The notes under the pieces: generated by a model
What the model saw: only the letters and a program-made list of their open reading frames with translations
Database searches by the model: none
What the model was told of the DNA's origin: nothing
In this document: positions 24,701 to 39,700 of the stretch, in pieces
Position numbering within the stretch: the first letter of the stretch is position 1
Layout: every line of letters starts with the position of its first letter
Position numbers and translations under genes: made by a program
Assembly (NCBI GenBank): GCA_013396995.1
Contig: VWZP01002413.1
Span: 186,001 to 250,000, forward strand
Length of the DNA stretch: 64,000 bases
Source: Dicaeum eximium
Taxonomy: Eukaryota; Chordata; Aves; Passeriformes; Dicaeidae
Reading direction: 5' to 3'

Positions 24701-27700
24701 CGTGTTTAGTAAGCACATGTTTTTGCTCAATATTGCATGCACGCAACAAAGAGTATTACAGAACCAACATGCATATAACATCATATGCACTATTTTTCAT
24801 TCAAAAATTACATTAAGCTAGGGAGTTACATAAGTCAGTTTTAAAGCCTCCACACCAACAAGAAAGCAGTTGCTTCTAGAAATAAAAGATTTCAGAGCAA
24901 AAGATTAAAACTCAAAATTTAGAAAATGCAAATAAATTTGAAATGAAAATATGAAAACAATAATAGAATTACTTAGAAGTTATGCTGACTTTATAATAAA
25001 ACAACTGTTTCTAAAATGTATGTTACCAAACCTAATGCTCTTTAAGGTACTAACCCCACACAGTACAACACTTCGTGGCATGCCATTTGCTTGCTAGAAA
25101 AAATTTCAGAAAAAAACCTCATCATCCATTCCATATACTCACAGCTTTCTTTCCAAGTTCTGTTTTAGATAGAGTAAGACTTCCTGCAAGGTAACATCCT
25201 GGTCCTGCTCCTTTAGGTATTCTGTTCAAAGAAATTAAGTTCAGTGTTAAAATCAGGTTAACTAAGATTCCATGGAAACTACAATAAAGAAGGCAAAGAG
25301 GGAAAGAGCAACACAAGGAATTACCAAACCTGGACAGGCAAACACTAATAAAGAATCATTTTAGTGAGGTGCAGAGGCAGCTGCCTAGATGCAGATGAGG
25401 AAAACAACACTTGGTAACTTACTTGTCATCAGGCAGGGATGTAACAAAGAATGGCTGACTGTGTTTTGGTGGTAATGTCAAACTGTTGGATTTCTTCTTC
25501 CCTAAGAGAGCAAGGCTATGGTTTTCATAAATATCTAAGCTCAAGGTACTAGACAACCTATGAGAAACAATAAATGGCAGGTCTTTGATGCGATCCAGCT
25601 CACTGTTCTGCTCATGACGAATTTGTAACCGAATAGTGTAATCTCCTTTTTCCAGTTTCACGGAATACTGAAAAAAATAAGTTTTCATAAATGCCAAGAT
25701 TCAACATTTTACCATTCATAAAAAAAAAACCCTCCAAACCCCAGATGTAAGACTGTCAAGTTTTGAAAGAATTCTTTCAGTTTTATCAACCTGACAGGGT
25801 AACATGTGGCTGCTTTGAGCAGTAGCATGCTAAGTCTCCTTTCTGATACTGCTGCAGTAAAACAGAAGGCAGCCCCAAGTAGAAAGGAGCAACAACTCAG
25901 AACTACTCTGCTCCCAGAATTTCCCTTTCCTGGGCTAGGGAGTCATACTTTGTTGGTATTTCTTCCTGGATTACGTAATTAAGAACTGTTTTAGAACCGT
26001 CCTATGATGCACAACACCAGAGATTTACAGCATAATAGTCCACCAGATCTAAGTAACAAAGCACTACGGTGATGTTTGGATTTTATAGTACCTTAAAATG
26101 CAGGTTAAGGAATAGAAGTTAACACAATGCAATTTCTGAAAATAATTTATAAACTGTAAAGCATGTGTCTTGAAACTATCTTTTGTACACTTTCAGAATG
26201 ATCAATCTATAAAAATTAACATTATATTGCTGATGTTCAACTATGATTTTATATTGGTAAAATATAGTTACAAACAAAAAATTATGGAAAATGTTTATTT
26301 TATGACTTTTTTCCCTTTTTAGTTTTTTTTTTTTCCCTACTTCCTCCATGATCCAGACACAAAGCCTGTCAAGGCAGAAAGATTCACACAGAGGGCAGAG
26401 GATCTACAAGTGTGCAAAAAAACTCCCTTTCAAAGACGGCAACAGGAACCAAACAAATCTGAAGCATTAGAAAGGCTGTTTGAAGATATCAACAGCACAG
26501 AGGACAGCGTTCATGAATGCAGAAGCCTCTGTTCTATCAGCATACAAGTCAGACTACAGGAAAAATAATGGATCCTTTCCACCTTACACAGAAAAGTTTA
26601 AGGTACTGTCTTTGCAAAAAAACAACATGAAGGACAACACGACTTTGAACTCATTTCTTGAAAAGCACCAGGCAAAACCCTAGGAAATCAGAAGTTAACA
26701 GCTTTTCCTCTTTTTCCTTTCTCAGGAAAGAAAAAAAAATCATGTTCCATTTCATGGACACATATCTGTCTTTTTTGATATAAATACATCACCATTGAAC
26801 CTCATCTGCCTTCTTGTCAATATATAAAAACATTAAAATTATTAATCAGGAAATGTAAAGAGCTAACAGGAGGCCTGGGAGGTGAAAAAGAATGAACATT
26901 TTCACAGTCTTCAGCAAACAGAAGGTAAAATAAATACATTATTCTGTACCTGGTGTGGATAGGCATCTCCTGAACCCATTTGTCTTTTGTTCTGGTCAAA
27001 AATAATCCAGAGTTGACTATCAAATTCAGATTCATACAACAACTCACAGAGAAGTGGACAGCTTGGAGTTACTTCTCCACTCTTCGGCTATTAAAAGAAA
27101 GTTAAAAGCATTTAATCTACTACAGAATAAAAAGTACAATCCTTACATACATATTCAAAAAGGTAACTGAACTGTAGCATGCTTCAAACAGTAGTAGCTT
27201 TTAAAGTGGACCAAATCAGAATTTTGACCGTAGAGAGTCCAGAGTGTGACTCTAGACTGCCTTTCTGAGGGACAGCTAGTTAAAATTAATACCTGGTTTT
27301 AGAAAACATGATGTCTTTATTAATAATGTAAAAAAAAAAACCAAAACAAAAAAACAACTAATGTAACCCTTACCTGATGGAAGTTATAGGTCAAAATCAT
27401 CTCATACAGTTGACGATTATTTGGTAAAATATCTCTGGAGCCCAAAGGTTTTATTTTTGCACTCACTGGTCTGCATTTAAACAACAAAAGGTTCTCTTGA
27501 GAAACATGTATCCTCTATCAAAATTTGTCTTGCTTAAGTAGAAGCATGTTCTGAGGTACAACTGAATTCAGCACATGCCATAACATCTCATATATTGTAA
27601 CTATCCAAGCAGCATAAATTCCTCAGTTAAAATTAATATCAGTCCAAAACCAAGGTTTAGTGACACTACAGACACTGCCAAAAAAAAAAAAAAAAGACAA

Positions 27701-30700
27701 TGTAGTAAGCATGTCTAAATGCTCAAAATTAAAGGCCATTAAAAGCTTAAGAAAAAAAAATCCGGTTACATTTCTAGTATCCATGCTGAAATCAACACTT
27801 GTATTCGTAACTGGAAGATTAATGGCACTGCAATTAGAAGACAGAACAATTGATAATTCCTTGTTATAGAAGGTTGTATCTTCAGAGAATGTAAGAAGTC
27901 TTACAGTAACCTGAGTAGTAACACAGAAGAACGTACACTACAGAGTGTATATGTTAACTCAGACACAGTCGGGAAAAGCAGCCAAAGTTCGGGGCACCAA
28001 ACATTTTAGACCTCAAACATCAAAGAATATAAACAAAATAGTAACAATATAGGAAAAATCTAAGCTTCAGAAATAAAGAATAGCAGAATCAGGGTGGTCT
28101 GGCATAATTTAAGTTTACATTTCATTCACTAAATCAGATAACCTCTAACTACATGATCAGAATTTGTCTCTAAGGTTCTGCCAGCTCTTCCATCATCAAG
28201 GGCACAGACTAGTCACCCAGTAGGATATGGGTGCTGGGTCAGCCCACAAGTCCATTTAACCCAGGTTTCCTAGTCTGGCAGACACTGGATAGACTGCTGA
28301 CAGAAGCCTTAAGAACTGAGTAATACCACACATGACATGATATGTCTCCCCAACATTCACTCTGCCTCCAAGCATTTGAAACAAGAGACAGAATGAAAAG
28401 CCATTCAGTAAATTTCCCTCTGTGTTATGACTCATTAGCTCATTCAAGAGATACCATTCCTGCCTTAATTTAAATACATGAATATTTCTCTGTAATTTAC
28501 TTAACTGCAGTTCATTTACTGTCAGATGAATGCCTTATAAGGAGTAAAGAGCATATCCATTTTTCCAACCAAGAATGAGGTGAAGCTATATTAAGGGACT
28601 GTTTTATTTCCTCATTTAGGGCACATCAAATGGATTATTTCTGAATCTAAAATTAGGTGATAAGTTCATTAAACTCCTGGCAACTCCAATTAGTCAATTC
28701 CAGTTACAAGTACTGAAAAGCCCCAGACAGCCCAAAGTCTCCACCGACAGGCCTGAATAATGGACAACTTTGGATTACTGACCACTGTGAAATTGTCCCA
28801 CATCTCAAAAGTAACACTTGAACCACATGGCATTTCTTTATCCTTCTGAAGTGACCAAGTTTCATCACTGCTGCACCTTTTAGAAATTTTCCAGCAAAGT
28901 TTCTTTCTGGAAATCAGCATGTGTCAAACTAACAAGGTAAACACAGCTTTTCCCCCCAAAAATCTGCACCAGATTCTACAAAAACACTTTTAATCAAGCA
29001 AGAGAGAGATAACAGTCTTCCCAGGCCAAAATTTGGCTGTATCCCAAGCAGCTGTTTAGGGAAAAAAAAAACCAAAACAAAACAAAAAAACCAAACCAAA
29101 ATGAAAAAACTAAAACAACAAACAGTAGCACATAACTCCAATAACTCTACGAGTTTTTTCTTTAGATATTAAAGTATCTTTTACTCTTAAGTGTCTAGAA
29201 GCAGTGGAATATATTTGCAAATTTTTCTTCTTTCAAATTAGTTTAAGGAAAGTAATTTGTATTGAAAAAGTCACCACAAAAAAAAAAGAAAATGCTGACA
29301 AATCAATTGATGCTTCCAAAGCTACTTTGAATTTGACAGGAATATTTTTGTAATCCTGAATTTCACTGCTAATGTGTTACTGTTTTAACTCTACATATGA
29401 GGAGTCTTCCCAGTCTCCCAAAACAGTTCCCCAGAAACTCTACCTGAGCGTTTGAACCCAGCTTTTCAGATTTATGCATGGAGCAATATCTTCGTATTTT
29501 AACAGGGACTGAACATCAAACCGTACGATGCCTTCTGAAGCGTGCTAGAAGAAGAGTATAGAAGAATTATGCTTCTATGCACTTACAACATCAGATGGGG
29601 ACCACCTGTTACAACTCTCAAAAACAGAACATAAGCTGTAATTATTTATACTTTAACAAGTAACACTGTGTAATTTTGAAAGCGTCACAAGTGCATCTCT
29701 GTTGTAAAAACAGCAGATAATACTGGGACTTGCAAAACTTATATAAATAAAACTTAAGCTCTGGTTTTTAGTTTTTTTCCATTCCTAATTTAAATGGTTT
29801 GTACAAAACTGATGTTATCCTTCAGACAGGACTGCATTTGTTTGTGCATTTAGGATGATTTACTTTCAATATATAATTCAATATATACTATATGGAATAT
29901 TAAAACAAGTATTTTATGGTGCTTCCTAGGACTATTATTACAGAACAGATTCACTCTGCTAAAGAGAAACAATACTGGATACATTGACTTGGTGATGAGA
30001 AAAATCATTTGAAAAGTTTATTTCTAGCAGCATCCCCCTAGTATATGAGCACTGCTGAAATTTCTTTTATGAAAGTTACCGATGCTCAAAAAGGAAGGGC
30101 AAGACTACTTGTATTCTCTTATTTTTCACTGTCCATTTTTCATTCAGTATAATCCTGCTGGGCTGGGGGCAGCTTCTGTGCACACCATCACCAACAGATC
30201 TTTCTTTTTCTATTCTACCAGTTCAAGACCTGGTACATTAACACACTGCACCCACTCTTTCTTCTTCAGTTTATTCAGCTCTTAGAGACTGAATACATCC
30301 AAATTCATGCACAGGAGAGCTACAATTTGCTCTGGTCTTAAGCCGAAAAAAAGGCAGGAGCCAAGACAGATTAGCATGGTGCTGCTTCATGTAGGTACCA
30401 GCTCTCAAAGAGCTCTCTCCTGAGGGAGGCAGTGTCAAGCCAAGCCAGGTTGCATAGGACAGCAAAGAACACAGGACCAAGACAAAGTACTGTAGATATC
30501 ACACTAACATTTTAAGCAACTTGTTCAATCCTTTAGTATCACAGACCATTAGAAATCATGACACTGCCCCACCCACTGTACCTTCAACTGCCCTAAGTAA
30601 TGAATCTCAAACCAATCCCACATCTCAACAAAACACTGAATAGAAAATAAACTTTAAGGAAATTTTACTCTGAATATGGTACTGAGAGTGCTGTTGTTTT

Positions 30701-33700
30701 AGCAATGGTAGTCTAGATATCTAAATTCAAGAACTGTGGTCCCAGCAAAGTTTACTTACATGAAACACTTGGTACTGTAAGCATATTTATATTTTCAGCC
30801 TTTTAGTATGTTTTATGTACTGGTGTTGAGTTTAGGTTTTTTGTTTGGGTTTTTTTTCCTTTCTTTTTTCACTACTGGTTTATAATGAAAAGGCATAGAA
30901 AAAAATACAAGTAATGGTAACTGGCATTTCTCTGGGACTGAACTCCTATTTAACAATTTTTAAGAGAGAACATGGAAGTGTCATGTACAAAAATACTTTC
31001 TCTGTTTCTAAATACAGGCAAGAAGGAAAAAAGCTGTTTTTTTTTCTAAGAAACCATAGGATTTCACAATAATTCAATATAAGCACTCTGGAAAACTTAC
31101 CATGTTTAGCTGAGGAGCACCACAAAGTACACCATGGAAAGAAATTGTGTAATTAATGCTAACATCACTAAGGCTTGCCCACCACCGAGCAACACAAAAT
31201 TCAATGGTTTTTCCAGCCTGGGTAACAAAAGCACAAAGTTAGACTACAGCTCCCATCTTCCTCTTCTGTTGACCCCAGCCTCCCTAAACCCAAACAAAAA
31301 AAAAAAAACCCCAGATCAGAGTACAACTCAAAAAGGCCCTCTTAAGTCCAGTTTACTCAAATTGTACAGATCTGTACAGTACCAAGTAAGACATTATACT
31401 TGGTTCAGAAAACACAAGACAATTCTAACAAAACAGTATTACTGACAAATGCTTCAAAATAAGGAGTGCTGCAGTATGCCCTACACAGAAAGGTACTGCT
31501 TCTAAATGTTCTGTCTTCCATTTTTATCCCTCAAACTAGGCAGACAGATTACTTCATAGATCAGTTTAATGTGTGTCCCCTAAAAAACATGTATTAGAAA
31601 AAGAGACCTCACTCTCTCCCTAAGTAAGATGACACAAAACTTGAGAGGTTAGGATTAGTTTTGTTTTTGCCTGGTTGGTGGGATTTTCTGGGTTTTTCTT
31701 TGAATTTTAAATAACATGACAAAATAATGTGCCAATGGGACCAACATAGCTTATGGTTCCCCACCTCGTATGTCCACAGAGGGTAAGGGCATTGCACAGA
31801 AATTCTAACTACTCTTTGGCATTAGAGCTATACAACTAAACTGAACAAAGCAGGAGACAAACTTGAGAAGGAGGCTCTGTTATCCACACCTCTGAACTGC
31901 TAGCTCATTCCCTGACTGTTCTGATTCTTGAGCTAGCATTATCCAAGCTAAGACTCCTGTACCTAGGATGTATGAATGTGAGCCAGTCAGTTACCCCTGG
32001 CTTCAAGATGCATTCACCGCTAAAGGAAAAATATGCCGAACTATCCAACAAGGCATAGCTCCTATTTGAAAGGGAAACAAACTGCTCTGTATAAACAAGT
32101 ACAAACAAATTGCAGATATTAACATGTATTATATTACTAAATAGCTCAGAAACATTAGCAAGCTATTAGAGATCTTTTCAAAACTGAAAATCAGATGCGT
32201 TGACTACTGTAACAAACACACAAAGTCTTAGGTTTGGGGTTTTTCTTAGGGAAAAAAAATCCCAAAGAAGTCATGTTATATTGCACTGATACATTACTTT
32301 TTTTACCCCACCCTAAGGTAACTTACTAAGACAGGAAATGCTTCAGTCACTGAGCCTTTTTCTGGTAAGGATAAAAATTTGTAGAATTCATGACTTCTGT
32401 ATGCTTTTTGTTTCACAAGCTGAACGGCATGAAGCACAAACTTGGCAGTCACGTCAGCTGAACACGAACACACTGTCACTTCTAGATAAAAGAAAAAAAT
32501 TTAGTCTGAAGACACAAGAATTTTAGAAGAAAATCAGAAATTCACCACAAAACCACTACTTTCACAAGTAATTTGTAATTTAAGAAGTTATGCAGTACCT
32601 CAAATGGCTCTACATGTGAAATACGCTTATACATCAGTTAATTTCAAAAGCCTTTTCAGGTTAAAGGAAAACAAGCTAAGTTCAGAGGATGGTTAAAGAG
32701 AAACATGTCTCAATTAAATGGTCTAAATTAATCAGATAGTAAAGATGTATCACCTGTATAGGACAGACTGCTGAATTCCAAATTAAGAGTCTTATCACTA
32801 ACTTCAGTCTAAATGAAATATTTTTGAAAGGATTATTGTTTAGTAATCTCACAAAGAAAGCCAAGGAAAAAACCTCTTTTTTTACTTCTTGCCAAATTAT
32901 GAGCTTTTTACCCATTGTGAAAATCACATTTTCTTCCACTATGACTTCTTTCAACACTAGATCCATACACTTTAAAAACCAGGTAAGCCTCAAACAGTGA
33001 TACTTTTCTATAAACATGGGGCATTCCTTCAGGTATACACAACCACTTCAGATTGTTATTGGCTGGTTTCATTAAGACTTAGAATCAAGATCTACTATTC
33101 AAAAAACCATGAAGTAACTCAAAATCATTCATCTAAGAGCTTAAAAATCGAACAAATATTTACATGTTCATGAGGCAAAACCTTCAGTATTTATTCAGGC
33201 AGAACTCAAAATTATTTAAAACCAGCTTTGTCAAGTCTGACAGATGCAATTTTTTGTTTAGTTAATGTGACTAATTTCCTTACCAGCCCACGTAGCTCCC
33301 TGTGGAACATCAATGAAGTGCCTTCGGATCTGACCAGGTTTAAAATGAACATCTGTGTATGTTAGGTCATAGCTTGATGATTCATCTACTCTGTATGTCA
33401 AAAGAAAACCACAAACAGTAGTCAAACAGTCTGTGAAGCCAATTTTTGAAGCATTTTTAAATGCAAAAATACTGTAAAAATGTGTACAGTGAAGATATTT
33501 AGTCTTTAACACCGGTTATATTAATCCTACTAATACAGAATCTGATAGCACAATGTATCCAAAAGATTTAAAATGTCAGCTCCACCACACTATGTAAATA
33601 CCTTCCCATCTCCCCGAAACTACAGTGCCTAAACAGAAATATCAGAAAATCCTCATTTTCAGTGGATCTGCTTTTCCTGGCTGAGTGAACTGCCACTGAA

Positions 33701-36700
33701 GGGAGCTAAGGTATGGAAGTAGCAATATTCCATGAGTTAAGAGAACAGTTACTTTGTTTTCCCCCCTCTACATTTGGTAGACTGTCCACCAAATAGGTTT
33801 AATAAAATAGTCTCTTTCCTTATCAATATCATGAAGTCTTATGTTTAAACCAATGATGGGTGCAATACCAACTCTAAACTCACTGTATTGATACAATGGC
33901 CAAATAATGCCCTCTGGCTCTATGTACTCTAGTTCACCAGGCAGAAATGAAAAACCAAACCCCAGATGACCTAAACATATGAACAGTACATTGATTGATA
34001 TTTTGGTCAACAAGCCAGAAGGCATCTGTATGCTGATGGACCAGGAAGCTGCTGCCACTGTGGCTAAGGCCACCAGGACACACTGCTGTCAGGACAAAAC
34101 TATAAAAATGTCACAACTGCATTAGTCTGCTGTAAGAATCTTTTTCAGGTATTTCTAGAAAGTTCAGGAACTCTCAAGAGTTCTGGATTTACTCACTTTG
34201 TCGGTATAACAACAGTGACTGGAACTCTGAACAGAGGGCCTGCATTAGGCATTGCTGTATCATATCCACACACCTAACAAAATAAAATACAACAACTCAA
34301 AATCTTTGGTAAAAACCAAACTATAGAAGACAACATTCAACTTAAACTAGTTGCAGAGTATTTTGAATCTTTGTAGTTGTCACTGAGGAGAAAAAATCAT
34401 TTGACCACTGTCACCGTAGAAACAGTAAATCACCAACAATTGCTGAGGAAAAAACATACTTTTCCCATTTTGGCTCATTTCACCAAAGGAAAACAACTTA
34501 ATCAGTGGTTATTTATTTGGCTTATGTTTTCTATATTCTTTTGTTTTTCAAACACAGATACTCAAACTTCTACAGGCATTTGCTATACAACATTGTATAG
34601 CACAACTATTGCTGAACCCTGGCTTTAGTCTGTATAGTGAAATACACCGTGGCATTATTTTATGGTCTGTAAAGCTACAGATTTTATTTCCTTAAAAATT
34701 ATTTCTACAAAAAGTTGGGCCCACAAGGGCACAAAATCTTGCTCAGAACACCAGTACTTCCATACCTCTGTATAATGTACTCCTCCTCTCAGGCCACGTG
34801 GATCCACACGAATATTTATGTGTCGACACTGGTTCATGAGTTCTAAATGACTAGGACACTGGACCCACGGTGCATTTGAAGTTAAAGCTAAATGAAGCTG
34901 AAGAGATATTCTTTCAGTGTTTTCTGTTAGGAGACAAATTATAACAACAACTCAGTAACACAAACATATGCACATAGTCCACCATAACAGTATTTGCCAT
35001 TAAAATATACACATTGGTAGACTATAATAGGAATCAATTCCTTAAGGCCCCTGGATCTCAGATTTTGCACAGAGGGAGAGTTCTATATTACTTCTTTTAA
35101 CTTGACAAAAACAGAATAGCACCAGTAGGCAGTAAAATAAAGGTGGCACCCAGCTTTGAAATTCCTCCCTGACTCCCCTGAAAATCAAACCTGACAAAGT
35201 CAAAGGAAGGCTGGTAAGCAAGGCTTCAGTTACCCACAACATCGTCTGGAAGCAGGTATAAACTTCCTTCTATAGATAAAGTGTTGCCTAATGCAGAGAA
35301 ATACAATAAAAAGCAATCACATTGATTCTAAATGCTATGCTAATTACCAAACTACATTATAAAGCATATTAACCAAAAGGTAAAGTCTATTAAAATTACT
35401 ATGATAATCTAGTCAGATTTTGCAAACAGTCTGGCAGATTCTATAAATTAGCTTCTATGACAAAAATTATATGCATTAAAGCACAGCTTCCAGAAAAGCA
35501 TCCAGAGTTGAAATGTTTTATTATTAGCAGCTTCCTCCTGCTCAAAAGATTATTGACACTTTGAAAATTTTTTTCCTGTTTCTTAGTCCTAATTAAGCTT
35601 ATCTTAATTTTCAGACATTTCATCACATTTAGATTAGGCAGAGAAAAGAAGGCTCTATTATAAGTACAGCAGAAGCCATAAAAGCTCGAAGAGAGCTTCA
35701 ACAGACAAACTGAGCAATCAGCATCCCTTAAAACTCTTATTTACAGTTTCTCAAACTCAGTGTTGTTGAAGGCAGCAGACAGAGCACAGAAATAACTAGG
35801 GAAAACAGGTACCAGGGAAAAACTAGTGAAAAAACATCTATGTGCCTAAATGCCTAACTGTTTTTAGATTGCTTATTTCCTGCAGAAGTCTAGTGAACAA
35901 CTATTTTGTGTCACACATTAAATTTAAAATGCACTGATTGCAATGTAAGCTGTCAAGCAATTAGGTTGTTTGGAGTCAGTAACCTGCCCCAAATCAAACC
36001 CTTTCTGCCCGTAAATAAACTCATCCCTTTGTCACATGCCAACATTGTTGATGATCACTGGTTTTAGGAAAGCAATAAACTCAGTAACAAGCTCTCACAT
36101 GGCTCCCTTTTTGAATACAACATAATTCAGTCTCTCAGTGAGTTCCAATTTGTATTAAATAAAGCAGGGCAAAAGAGTTTGTGGGGAAAAAAAAGCAAAC
36201 CTTATTTTCATCTACAGAAGTTATTTTTACCCTTTTAGTAATAAAATCCACATAAATCCCTGTATTGCCCTTAGATTTCTTAGTTAATTATTAGATACTG
36301 AATGGAAGTCTAATTCATTAAACAAGATTTTTCTCGGGTTGTGAAAACTTCAAGTCCGAATCTAGAATTCATGGTCTTTAAATAACTGAAAAACTGGCTA
36401 AGTGCTTTCATCTTTAGAACTATCATCAACCTTTGCCAAAAGTTATCTACAACAAAAACCCTGAAGTTCTATAATCTCATGAAACATCAGGGATCTATGA
36501 TTATTCTTCTCTGGTTCTCCCTAGCCTCTCAACTTGAAATTTCTACAGAACAAAGAGAGATCTTTTCTTCTGTGAGAGGAAGCATGAAGCAACCGTCTCC
36601 CCAAACAACATGAAAACCCTGCATGTAAGTCTGAGGCTGAAATGGAGAAGTAGTTTATTTTGCACATCTTCCTTTACCATGGAACTTATGGTTACACTGA

Positions 36701-39700
36701 CTCCTTTTACAGTACAGATTCCTATCACAGCCTTTTGTTTCAAGTTGACATTTGTATTTCTCTGCATCTCCACCTACAAAAGCTCCTTCCTACCTGTATT
36801 CTCAGGAAAGACAGGTTCTATGCCAACCCCATGATCAGATGGTGCCACTATCTGGGCTGGATCTCTGAGGTAGATTCCACGGTTGCTGCCGACAGTAACT
36901 GTGAAGCCGATGTTACTTGTGAATGAGGAATTCTGAATGAGGTAGTCATAGGCTTTATCAACCTGTTAAAAAGAGCAAGTTCTAAATTAACAAATTTCAA
37001 CTTAATAGCAATTTATGCATAGTCTCTTCAATATGAAGTGTTGAGCAAGCACAGGAACAAACAGTGAAGTACCTCACATGCTACCTGAGTATCATGTGAT
37101 TGCATGATACTCAATACAGAAAATGAGGCAATTTCCAGAGTCTGCAATGGCCACAGAGAGCCCAGAAAGCCAAGAACATTTGAGAAAACAAACAAGGCCA
37201 AGTCTCCTCTGCTGTAAATCCATCAAAAGATTCCTATTCAGAGATCACTTTGAAGAAGAGGAGTTCAAGGCCCGAACTTACTACTCTAATTTACGTGACC
37301 TTTTCATAGGTGGAGCAACACTAGTTAAAACTTTTGAACTTAAACATTTAAAACATTTAAAACTTCTATACAATAAGAAGTTGAGCAATTCAAAATACAC
37401 AAACACTGGAACACCCATAAAGTTTTATATATTGATATGAAGTAAAAGAATCAGGTCATGAAATCCAGCCCTGGGTCTAAGTACATGAGCTGTCACAATA
37501 AACTCACATAACAAATTCACCTTCTTGTTTTAAAAAGACACCCTTCTACCTCACTTGTTATTTTACTGACTACAAAAATTTTTAATTCTCTTCTACTTGA
37601 CAGCAAGGTACCTTCACCTTCAGAGAAGATTAGGGCACTCTCCTTTGAGATAAGTGGACATACAACACCTTGTCTCCCAGATCAATTCTAATCACATTTT
37701 AACACACGATTTAATCACAGGCCACTAAAACAACAAGTATGATTGGTGCATTTTATCATTTTTTATTTGATATGGCTACCACAACTGCTGCCTTCTGTAT
37801 CAAACTCAGCATTATAGATGTGCTTAACAGGCATTACCTACTAGGTTCTAGCAGCTCCAGAACTTGAGTTTTGGGCTAAGCATTTAATATCTGACATCTT
37901 GAAACATAAGAGAAAAATCTTAGTACTTATATTAGACTAGGACAGGAGTGACTGTAGGCAAAAACCAAGCCCAGCTCTCTAAGAACATAAGCTTATGCAT
38001 AGGGAGACAGTCAGTATGCCTTCACACAGAGGATCACATCACAGATTAGTGCAGGCCTGCAGCAAAGTCACTGTACAACTGCAGCTGTACTTCTCTGTGA
38101 ACCAGCGTGGGTATCTGTTTTCAGTGCCCAGAATTTACAGTCCCAGCTCTTGTCTGGGCAGAACAAGTTCAGCCCTCTCTGACAATACATCAAAACATTT
38201 TTAGACATTAGGACAGAAATTAGCCGCCCAAATCCACATGTGGGTGATAAAAACCTACATCCCACTTTTATGTCCATGTATCTTTTTGATCAGCCTAAGA
38301 ATGTGTCCAGTTATCACATTTATTTCACAGTAACTGCATGCTGAAACGGGAACAACCTTCTCATTCCTCCTCCCTTCCCACTACATTCCCTTCCTCTCCC
38401 CCAGTGAGATTTGAGAATCAAGTAGCATGGAACAAACTGACTGAAATCACCTCAAAAACTATTTTGGTTTTTTTTTGTGTGTTAGTTTTTCACCAGCAGT
38501 TATTTATATTATACTGGTTTTTTTGGCTTGCAAGTACCTGAATAATACCATGTCCTTGTGCAAATACTTCTATGTTTTCAGCTTTCACTGCAGTATTTTC
38601 TAATGCTCTTCTGACAGAATGAACAGTGTAATGAACATTATTAGCTTTGAGTCCTGAAATTAAAAATAAGAGTGTTACCAGATACAACAAAAAATTTGAA
38701 AGCTACAGTACTTTTTTTAAGAGGAAAAAGTATCTAACATCTTTTAGATGATGCTTTTATGTTTAACATTGTAGCACTTTACCTGACAATACTAACGCAA
38801 TGCCTCCACATGCATTGGGAGAAGACATGGATGTTCCATTCATGAGTTGTGTTCCTCGAAGAGTCCAGTTTGGAACAGAAGCAATAGCACCTCCTGGGGC
38901 ACTGATACTTACTCCAAGGGCTCCATCAGTGCTAGCATTAAAAAGCAATGGTTAAAACATCAACTTTTTTTTTTGCACACTTTAAGATAAAGTTGTCAGT
39001 ACATTTAAAAAAAAAAGTTTGCTTCAGAGAACATTCACTATATTTTACTTCACTAAATCCATTAACCCATTAAACCGCAAAAAAGCATGCCATCAAGTGA
39101 CAATTTAAAGTGTCATGTTAATCATTGGCTGTGCCTGTTTTACAGTGAGAGGTTTCTAAATTTTCACTCTGTCAGTATTCTCCACCAGGTTTCAGTTATG
39201 CCCTTTCCACAGGAAAGAAATACTTTTATTTTGGTATTAGTGACCAATTTTAGGCTTTGAGTTGCATCACCTGAACCTCAAAGTAATCAATTTGCTCTTG
39301 GAATATAACCTACCTAGGCCCTCTGGATGACCAAGTGTATTGATTTGCTGGCAGTTTTTCTCTCAAAGAGTATTCAGCAACCATCATGTCAGGTGATACG
39401 TAGGCACCAACACCTGTAAAAAACATTCAAGTGTTTCAGATGTAATATGAATCTTTATTAAAAACTAAAGTAAAATTCTTCTGTGGTTTAAATTTTTTTT
39501 CCATCTCATTAAATCCAGATATTTTGCAAGACAAGTGTAAAGCATCATGCTATATAGTAACAATGCTGATGGGCACACTGTATAATAGCAAAATATCATG
39601 CAAACTTCCGAGTTTCACTTTTATTCAGCTGGAATATAATCTACACTTCTTTCACAACAGGAAACTTGTACATTTCTTCTCTCTCTCCTGCGCCCCTCTC